Of a stretch of DNA of 64,000 bases, positions 55,620 to 64,000 are shown piece after piece; the first letter of the stretch is position 1, and every line of letters starts with the position of its first letter. Under the pieces are notes generated by a model. It searched no databases. It saw only the letters and a list, made by a program, of their open reading frames with translations, and was not told the origin of the DNA. The stretch is from Cryptomeria japonica (lineage: Eukaryota > Streptophyta > Pinopsida > Cupressales > Cupressaceae), in NCBI RefSeq assembly GCF_030272615.1, contig NC_081415.1, positions 229,918,803 to 229,982,802 on the forward strand, read 5' to 3'. The translations under genes were made by a program, and so were the position numbers.

Positions 55620-57205
55620 ATGAACCGGGGATGCTCCTACATTACTACTTCACTTCAACCAACATTACAATTGGGTCAAAATTCTTTTTGTTTCAGCCCA
55701 ACATGTCAATTGTATCAATCACATCAACCCAACATTAAAACCCCTTTCAACCAAAATCAAACCTCTTTCAACCAAGGTCCAACTCAACCATATCTATCCA
55801 TCATTTAATCATCCCCTGAAGTCACACAAGAACAGTCCACACCATCTTTATCCAATAACAAAATATCTCGAGGGCTATCCATAATACAAATATAATCTAA
55901 TCCAAATCATGATGCTAGTCCTTTCCATGCTTTAGAAATTCAAGATCCAATGCCGCCATATATTCTATTTCCAAGAAAACCCACTTCAGGGAGTCTCATT
56001 CAAAATCCTTTCTCATCATGCCAAAGTGGTGAAACCTTCCAAAAATCTCCCATACATATCCAAACTCCTTCCCCATGTCAAGAGGATAATCCAAAATCAG
56101 AGGAAATGAGTCATGAAATAAATCAAGATCAAGAACAAACCCTTTCATCCTACCTAATTTTTGATCAAGATCCCACCTATCAAGAATCCTATGATGATCC
56201 CCTAATTCTTTTCTATTCCACTCATAATGATACCCTTTTATCTCAAGAACAAAGTACCCTTTTAAGTCCCATCCAACATCCACCTCCTAAGAAAGATCAT
56301 GACATCCCTTCCATCCTTCCTAATAATCCCTTTCCAAGTCAAAATCAAAGTATCCCTCAACCTTCATGTCCTAAACAAGATCCCATTATTCCTCCAGATC
56401 CTTTTCAAGATCTCTCCATCCCTTCATCTCCATGTCATAATCCTCCATGTCCCTCACAAGAATTCCTCTCACCAAATGAACCTACCATTTCTCCTAGTCC
56501 CCATCATGATCCCAATGCCTCTACACAAGTTCATGAACTCCTTATCAATGAAATCACCAATCTGGATCATACTACACAAGACAACTTGTCAACAATTGTA
56601 TGTGCACCATCATTTAATGAGATCAACTCCTGGCTAGATTCATCATACTCTTCAAGTGCATCAACAAAAAAAAAACATAACACCCGCTAATGTCACAATT
56701 ATAGGGCCAAAATCTATTATCCAAGGAAAGAATAATATCTCAATAAACAAAATAGGATCAATAACTGATTTTCATGACTATGAATTCCTATCTCTTCACA
56801 ACAACAACACATGAGACAGACAGATCTTATGACCATCTCCCACCAATAGATGATGGAATCACTTATGAAGATAAGGAAATAGATCCAAATTCCTTGAAAA
56901 GCCACTATGATAATCAGGCTTACATTATATCAGCAATCCCTAAATTTGATAGAGATCTTTGTCTCACACACCCACACTTGAAAGACTGGGGACAAGAAGA
57001 TCTACCACAACTAGATTGGTTTGAAAATAATGAGGCTATAGCAGAAATTGTACATGAAATACACCTCGTTGAATATCCTATGAAAAAAGAAAGGTTTATC
57101 CAACTCTTCAAACACAGACCAATGAACTACCTATACAAAACTCCTCGACCCTATGAACAACATGCAACTAAAAAGATATTACATCTAAGGGATGGGTTCA
57201 TTTAA
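55620..57205 (+). pseudogene. gypsy3 coding remnant, Pro/Ser/Gln-rich protein and linker motif
   Basis: Pieces at 55620-55808 and 55950-56690 are rich in Pro, Ser, Gln and Asn (QPNIKTPFNQNQTSFNQ, PSPCQEDNPKSEE) and look disordered. A piece at 56774-57205 contains LTHPHLKDWGQEDLPQLDWF, then NNEAIA, clearly the same motif as the linker between protease and RT in gypsy1 and gypsy2. No gag core, protease, RT or integrase follows, up to the polypurine tract at 61052. It is a Tat-related non-autonomous element with its own first protein. Stops at 55806 and near 55895 break it. Confidence 0.6.
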
Positions 57206-57529
57206 ATTCTTAGTATTGCATTTGCATATTTCTTTACTGCATTGCATCACATATCTCCATTTCAAAGTGCATCATAGTTGCTTGCATATCACGACTGCAC
57301 AACGTATAGATTCATATCATTATTAATTTCTCATATAGTTGCATTAATAAAACAAGGTGATTGTTTGAGCTGTCATTCACCTGTCTGCACTGAAAAGAGA
57401 TAAGGTGGTCTTATTTCCTAGATATTGGAACATGAAGTTTTTAGGAAGCCTTAGGTCATTCATCTTCAATATCACCTTGTGATTGAGGGTAATCCTACGA
57501 ATCTATGTCACACTTTAGGCTAACAGTAC

Positions 57530-57745
57530 TTATTCTGGTCGGAACCCTTCCGACCGGGCTGACTTGGAGGCCACGTAGTGCTCGCGTGGCAATAGATTTC
57601 CGGTCGAAAACGTTTCGGCCGGAATGTTTATGTCCTTTCAATACAATACACTATAAAAAATCATAAATATTTTGAATAGTTTTGGCTGGAACCCTTCCGA
57701 ATGGAACACTTTTGGCTGGAATGGTTCCGGCCGGAACTGTCTATG
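57530..57745. repeat. GC-rich patch with repeated TTCCGGCCGGAA-type palindromes
   Basis: Words such as GGAACCCTTCCGACCGG, TTTCGGCCGGAATG, GGAACCCTTCCGAATGGAAC and GTTCCGGCCGGAAC (57724-57737, a perfect 14-bp palindrome) recur within 200 bp. The composition is unlike the AT-rich surroundings. Confidence 0.7.
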
Positions 57746-58205
57746 TGGAATGCCAAGTGGTAGCCACATCAACAAAAATGATGATTTTCTAAAACTTGTC
57801 ACTTCTGCAATAAAATTCAATAGGTAAATTAAACTTATTAAAAACAATAAAAATGCCCCTTTGTAGAGATCGAAGTCACGATTCTACTCATATAACTTTT
57901 ATAATGTTTTGATTACATTTAATATATAAAAAATTAAAAATACTACGACTAGGTATTCTTTTGTTCTATAACAAGCTGGTTTGAAAAACAAAAAAAAATA
58001 TCGAATCACTTTAGAAAAATTTGAAAAAAATATGGTTCACTAGAAGAGAGAGTCTTCTCCAAAAGAGTATTTTTAGTTATTTTATTATCATAAATTTAAT
58101 AGACAAATTGTGGTGGGAGACAAAAACCATCAAATTCTAGCATATTCGACTTCCAAATGCTATAAATAAAAAAATATACATCAATTTTTTCATTTTTTTT
58201 TCATG

Positions 58206-58332
<127 letters not shown>

Positions 58333-59454
58333 ATCTATAATGGATATCAAAATCAGAAACAAATAAGTTGATTTACATTTTCGTTTGTAGTGGGGACTAA
58401 ACCTCTCGATTTTCAACATTTTTCAGCAATAAAAAAATTGACTTTAAAGCTTAAAAAAACATATAAATTATTGACAAAAAAATTTCAAAAAATAGTAGAC
58501 TTAAACTTCAACAAATTTTACACATTTCATCAGTTTACATCATCTTAAAATTCAAAATGCAAATGACACTTTTATGACGACAAAATTGAATAATTATTGT
58601 TGTGTTAACCTTTTCCTTTGTAAAAATGTGACATAGGTTTATGCTTTTACCCTTGAGATTTATCCATGGTTGTGTAGAGGTTTCGGTATTGAGCCTTGTT
58701 ACCCAAAATCTATTGATTGCTATATATCTCACACATTAATCGTATGCTCTAAGTCATTACAGATACCTAGTTGGTCATGTGGCTAGTGAAAAATCCAATA
58801 TTTTGCTTCAGCGTTCTTGTAATTATCATACCCAATTAGGTTTCATTACTTACAAGTCAAGGTAAGAAAATAAAAGAAAAAAAGTGCTATGCCAAAATCA
58901 ATATCAAAATATCATGGCAAAAAATAGCAAAGATATATAACTGAAATATCACGCATACAAGTGCGATTAAAGCTTGATTATGGGAACATGCAAGTAACTC
59001 CATCAGGGCTATGTATGCCTACTGGAAATGGAGAAATATTCAAGAGATTATAGTGTATAACCTCATCGAGCTATAGACGTCTGACTGGCAATGAGGCTCT
59101 ATCCAGAATGCTTTTGAAGTCAGAATAACTCACATAGCTAGCCACATAGGATTCCAAGGGTCTCTAATGGTTATAAGAGTCACAATAAATCCAATTGCAC
59201 ACATATGGGCAAAAGAAGATCAAATATTCAAGAATTAATAGAGAAGTTTTCCGCGCCTCCATTCATAATTCTTGGTTACATAGTGGATTAGGTTGGATGG
59301 TCTAAGGTTTTCTGAGCATGAATTGAGCTCCTATCTTTGAAATGTTTCATACCTTCAATTCAATCAGGTCATGCCAAAATTTATTGTCTCCATGTGCATG
59401 TTACTGATCATCATATCATGCAGGTCTGCATACTAGGGGCATAACTGAACAAAA

Positions 59455-59700
59455 CATAAAAAAAATCAAAACATTGCAAAAAGTCCTCAAAAAATCTTAA
59501 AAATTGCAAAAATTCCTGAAAAACTTAAACATCAAAAAACAACAAAATACCAAAAATATTGAAAAAAAAATCATACCAAAAAAAAATTCAAAAAAATAAA
59601 TCCAAAAATCAACCAAAAACATCGAAAAAATATATTGAAAAAAAACTAAAAATAAAAAAAACATCAAAAAACTTGCAATAAAATATCTCGCAAGAATCAA
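59455..59700. repeat. A-rich low-complexity stretch
   Basis: Irregular units such as ATCAAAAAA, TGCAAAAAT and CATCAAAAAAC. The Phe-rich frame on the opposite strand is an artefact. Confidence 0.8.
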
Positions 59701-60639
59701 ATACCCTAGCAGATATCCAACAAACACTAAACTATCTTATCAACATCTGCAACCAAACTGATCAAACTGTCTTATCAATTGTAAAAGGATCCTTATCAAG
59801 TGATCATTATCAAAGATGGATACACTCGAAACCAGACAGGTCAGTCTTAAATGGGGTCCAAGCTTTTTGAAGCTAGACATTATCAACCATCACATCAAGC
59901 AATCAAAATGAAGACATAGATCAACAAGGCTATCAAATGTTTTTCCTAGTCAGTCTTTATCTTTTTATCAATTGGCTATCAATCATGTTACTATGCTACT
60001 CAAGGATGTCCACAAGTGACTAGAGGAGCTGTGATGGGCATGATCTTTTTTTTCTTTGTTTTTTGTTTGTGGTGTAAACCAATGAAGTTCTAGGGCAATA
60101 GTTCCAGTGGGTGTCTGTGATTGCTATGTTCATTCGACAAGTATCCTATGAAAAAATAGAAGTCAGGGATATCTATGCATGTGACTACCACACATACCTC
60201 TACCCCTGACACTATTCCCATAATGGAGGGTTCACTCATTGTCTACTACGCATTTGTTTCTACAATGAGATATCTTGACATCTTGGTTCCTTATACCCTT
60301 ATGTACACAACTTCATTGTTATATAATAAGGCTCAGTGATGAATATATATTGCGCTATGAATAAAGGCACAAAAGTTCATGTTTCAATCATTAATCTCAT
60401 CATGCTGATTGTATCGATCAAGATCATTCTTTTATCAAGTATCTTTTCGTGGATCAACCTAATTATTTTTTCTGATCATTTCATTCATCTAACACAGTCT
60501 CTCTCATCACTTAGTTCTGATATTTTCATCTATAATTCTTTCATTTCCTCACATCAACTATTCTATCTATCAATCAATTATTCTTCACTTTCATCATATT
60601 TCATCTTTCATCCAATTTTCATCATATTTAATCATTTGT

Positions 60640-60775
60640 CTTATACAGGATGTGTCCTTGCTGAAAACATATGTGATCATCTATCTTTATCTTATATAGG
60701 ATGTATCCTTCCTGAAACCAAACGTGTTGATCATCTTTGTCTTATATAGTATGTGTCCTTCTTAAACCAGACTTG
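60640..60775 (+). repeat. three copies of the gypsy2-type 3' array unit in gypsy3
   Basis: CTTATACAGGATGTGTCCTT, CTTATATAGGATGTATCCTT and CTTATATAGTATGTGTCCTT, each followed by CTGAAACCA or similar, match the reverse complement of the unit at 45293-45872. Relative to the sense of each element the orientation is the same. Confidence 0.85.
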
Positions 60776-61051
60776 ATCTTTATCCTATCAATCAAATCAA
60801 TCCTATCAATCCTATCAATCCCATCAATCTACAAATCACTCTAGCCATTTCTTCTATCCAGTCAAACTCATTTGCGTCATCAAGTTAATCATTCTTCATC
60901 TTTCATCTAGCATTCTTCTTCTTTCGAGATATCATTCATGCCTTCAATGCACAAACAATCTCTCGAGGGGGGCATCCTACCTCCATTATCAAGGCATACT
61001 AGGGCAAATTTGTTTTCGTTTTCTTTGAAACAGCTTCGTTTCGACATTGTC

Positions 61052-61066
61052 TCAAAGAGGGCCAAA
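61052..61066 (+). promoter_or_regulatory. polypurine tract of gypsy3
   Basis: TCAAAGAGGGCCAAA directly before TGTAGACACC, nearly the same as in gypsy2. Confidence 0.7.
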
Positions 61067-61900
61067 TGTAGACACCTAAAAATGTCTCATTAATCTTGTA
61101 CTAATTATTCATCCTATTAGTTAAATAATTATTTAATTCTTTGATTAATCTTATTCTTCCGACTTAATCATCATCATCCATCTCATTAATTAATCAATTT
61201 CTATCATTTAATCAATTCATCATCAAACCCCTTTCTCAAATATTAATTATTTAATTAATTACGATTAGTTCCCTTAATTAAATAATATTTATTATTTAAT
61301 TAATCCCATTTCTAATGATTAAATAATTTCATTTAAATTATTTAATTAATTAACTTATTCCTCCAATTCCCCAAATTTGAATTTCATCCCATTTCGATAA
61401 ATCTCATGTACATTTCATCATTCGAAAATCCAAATTCAAATCTAAATAAAGATGAAATTGAATTTCCATTCAAAATCCTACAACCTGTGTTAAAATCAAG
61501 ACCGATTGATCAAATCAGTTAACTAATCAGTTAACTCTCCAATCTCCCCTTTTCTGACTAATCAATCAATTCAATCTTCTTTCCAATCTATTCAGTCAAC
61601 TAGCTAATCAATTGAGTCATTTAGTCAATCAATTGAGTTATCTCTTCAATCAATCCACTTAACAGATCAATCAATCCACTTAACTAATCAATCAAAATCA
61701 ATGAACTATCAATCAACACTTTAGTTCTAAATCTCACCTAATCTGTCTCAAAAATCTATAAATTCAACCTCATTTCTCAATTTCAACCTAGAATCACTAT
61801 CTTCAAAATAATTTTGTCTATCATATGCATGAATCCCAATGCAACACTTGAGAGCCACCTATCACACAATTTGGAGAAGAGCAATGGAAGCTTATTTGGA
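61067..61900 (+). mobile_element. 3' LTR of gypsy3, right end not set
   Basis: It starts TGTAGACACCTAAAAATG after the polypurine tract, then has a TTAATTAA-rich first part like the gypsy2 LTR, and TCAATCAATCAAT-type words. The right end and target duplication could not be found; 61900 is a minimum estimate. Confidence 0.6.
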
Positions 61901-62094
61901 TCAATTGAGGGAGTTTCATTATGCTATTTTTATAATCAATTGATTTGATGTATTTCATTGTCATTTAGAAGTTGGTTTTAATTAGATTAGAGTTTGTGAT
62001 TCACTCTTATAAAACTGATTAATTATGACTAATTTTACCCCTAAAACAGAAAATATGATGACCACCTTCACACGAAGGTACTATTGTTAGCTTG

Positions 62095-62216
62095 TCACAA
62101 TATACAATATGATGACTACCCTTAAATGAAGGTCCTTGTATCTTCAAATGAAAGTGCACCTTTGAGTGAAGGTAACCACCTTTTCTTAAAGGTAGTCATC
62201 ATATCTTATATTGTGA
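62095..62216. repeat. inverted repeat (foldback) of 26-bp arms
   Basis: The left arm at 62095-62120 starts TCACAATATACAATATGATG. The right arm at 62191-62216 is its reverse complement with two mismatches. The 70-base middle includes AAGGT/ACCTT words that extend the pairing, and a related AATATGATGACCACCTTC lies at 62051. It could be a MITE-like element or a hairpin in an LTR. Confidence 0.8.
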
Positions 62217-63055
62217 AAAATCAATACTAGTACCTTCAAATGAATGTCCTTAGCTATGAAATTTCAATCACTTCTACAAATTCTCCTCAAAAAGTTTAGT
62301 TTTAATTCTTAGGTTGGACCTTAAATTGGAATGATCTTGACAAACTAATTTGCAAGATCATAACCCTTAAAATGAACTTTCCAATAGCTACAACTTTAAT
62401 ATATTTTGGACAATAGTCTCTTCACCAAACATCAATGCTTTATTGAACATAGGCTTTCCACCAAACATCAAGTTCTTTGTTCTACACGTGGAAAAATAGT
62501 GAATTAGTGAAAAAATTCTAAAAAGTATCTACACATTAGGCATTAATGTCCTTGTTCCAACAAAATAAATAAATTGATTTTTGATATATACAAATCAAAT
62601 TATGCATGAAGACATACACCTATGTCTATATTATAAATAGTTTGACTTCAAAAATAATTTAAAAATATGCAAAAAAAATGCTATGAAACAAATTGTAAGT
62701 GTTAGATATTGGTGTTACAAATCTATATTTAAAAAAAATAAAATTTTGTTTTGTATTAAAAAAATTAATATGTGACAACATAAAAGCCACTTTTTAAAAA
62801 TGTTGCATACTGTTAAAAACACGTTATAAAAAGTTACGTAGTTTTTTAATTCTAATTAAAAAAAATAAAAATAAATTAGAATCTATAAACAAAATCCCAC
62901 AAATCACTAGTTTGTATATCATCTTCAAATTCTTATTAGTTTAACTACTATAGGTGTCAAAAAGTGAAGATTTAGTTGAAAATGTTGATTTCAATGTCCT
63001 ACTTTGACCAAAAAGTGGGAGTCATTATTGTGGGATTATCCATATAAGTATATAG

Positions 63056-63083
63056 GAGGTTGTGTGATATCGCACAACCTCCA
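63056..63083. repeat. 28-bp near-perfect palindrome
   Basis: GGAGGTTGTG, TGATATCG, CACAACCTCC: the 10-bp arms are perfect and one pair is mismatched inside. Confidence 0.85.
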
Positions 63084-63361
63084 CATATGTCATTTTAGCC
63101 ATTTTTGGACACATATATAGGTTGTATAGCATTTAAATAGCCTTACAAACCTTAGAATGCCTAAATAAGTTATTATAAGAATATATACCATAAAGAAAGG
63201 ATAAATTCATGGAAAGAATAAATGAGAGTTATTATTAATTAATTTAAGGAAAAGGCATCATAAGAGGCATGCAAAGGCTATATAAGAAAGGAGAAAGTGG
63301 AAAAGAAGAACATGGATCATATATGAGTGAGTGTGAGAAATATATGAGATACATGTAAAGG

Positions 63362-63387
63362 ATATGTATGTATGTATGTATGTATAT
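63362..63387. repeat. short (GTAT)n microsatellite
   Basis: About six ATGT units. Confidence 0.9.
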
Positions 63388-64000
63388 TGTTGTAAATTGT
63401 ATACCTTTAATAAGGGTGTCCAATTCTACACTTTTCTATCAATCACTTTAGCATGTATCATTTTATTGTGCATTATAGGACCATATTATGCATTGAATTA
63501 ATAATTAATTCAAGAATATGAATCCTATTTTAATTTAAATCTCATCTCACTCTTATCTGGGCTTTAATTCTTGGTGTTCCCTTTATCCTTAATCATTTTA
63601 ATTAACTATTAAGTCCTACCCTGTTTCAAAAATTTAAAAATAATAACACTTTTCCCACTTAAATATTATAATTTTTCATGAAACTTACATTTTTAGAAAT
63701 TAGATCCTATAATCTAGTGTCCCTAAAAATTCGTCCTATTTTGTCAAGATAGTTTCAATCCAAGCTCCATTGTTCGACACTTTTTGGCTAAATTTTTAGG
63801 AGATTATAGGGCCAGTCTTACCATTTCTGAAAACTATCTCAATGCAAAAAAATAACATTTCTAGATTGGCCATTTAATCAAATTTAAGTTAGGATCTCAT
63901 ATATAAATGAGTTCCTTCCCTCATTTGTGATATCAACGTGTCTTCTCACTGGAAAAGAAGAAAAAATTTGCAAAAAAAGACGAAAAATAAAAATGACAGA

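Larger units (their letters stand above)
62217..64000. other. AT-rich end of the window without recognisable genes
   Basis: Apart from the palindrome and microsatellite listed, I see no gene, LTR end or array in this stretch. Confidence 0.55.

Noticed and set aside
60336-60749. 137-residue hydrophobic protein
   Set aside because: It runs through T/C-rich non-coding sequence and into the tandem array before the gypsy3 polypurine tract.

Overview
This window looks like intergenic DNA from a large, repeat-rich plant nuclear genome. It is AT-rich and full of LTR retrotransposons, LINE and SINE remnants, microsatellites and minisatellites. I found no host protein gene, rRNA gene or intact tRNA gene. 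The element types (Ty1/copia with initiator-Met primer sites, Ty3/gypsy of Tat/Ogre type with a CHHC gag knuckle, L1-type LINEs with an RNase H tail, tRNA-derived SINEs) show a seed plant. The style of the elements suggests a gymnosperm, but the sequence cannot prove that.

Layout. 1-2.5 kb: a decayed LINE reverse transcriptase (minus), a SINE with an (AAT)n tail, and a candidate solo LTR. 2.7-10.7 kb: a 5'-truncated LINE tail with a 15-bp target duplication, an RNase H scrap, a retroposed unknown sequence (5162-6519) with a perfect 18-bp duplication, long AT-rich spacers, and a second truncated LINE. 13.0-22.7 kb: a defective copia element (gag, protease scrap, odd acidic tail, one LTR), split by a complete non-autonomous LTR element, 'element A' (14752-21484, duplication GGGTA). 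22.8-25.0 kb: a second copy of the candidate solo LTR. 25.0-29.2 kb: 'element B', a diverged plus-strand relative of element A, cut off at 29.2 kb. 29.2-39.6 kb: gypsy1 (minus), a Tat-type element with 5' LTR, tRNA-Trp primer site, gag, protease, RT and RNase H, but lacking its 3' part. A SINE sits in its LTR. 40-63 kb: a plus-strand gypsy relative (gypsy3) that appears to be split by an LTR-like insertion (element C), which is itself split by gypsy2 (43961-55249, LTRs of about 1.1 kb, duplication GAAAA).

How the parts relate. None of the LTR elements has an integrase or a complete reverse transcriptase, so all would depend on enzymes from elsewhere. The most interesting system is the element A/B family. 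It keeps LTRs, primer site, polypurine tract and a gag-like protein with up to four zinc knuckles. In place of pol it carries an unrecognised long reading frame, about 1,152 codons in A and broken only by four clustered glutamine-to-stop changes. The same frame is recognisable in the diverged copy B. The three gypsy elements share a short conserved motif between protease and RT. gypsy2 and gypsy3 share a tandem array just upstream of the polypurine tract. gypsy1 and gypsy3 have leaders rich in short repeated motifs.
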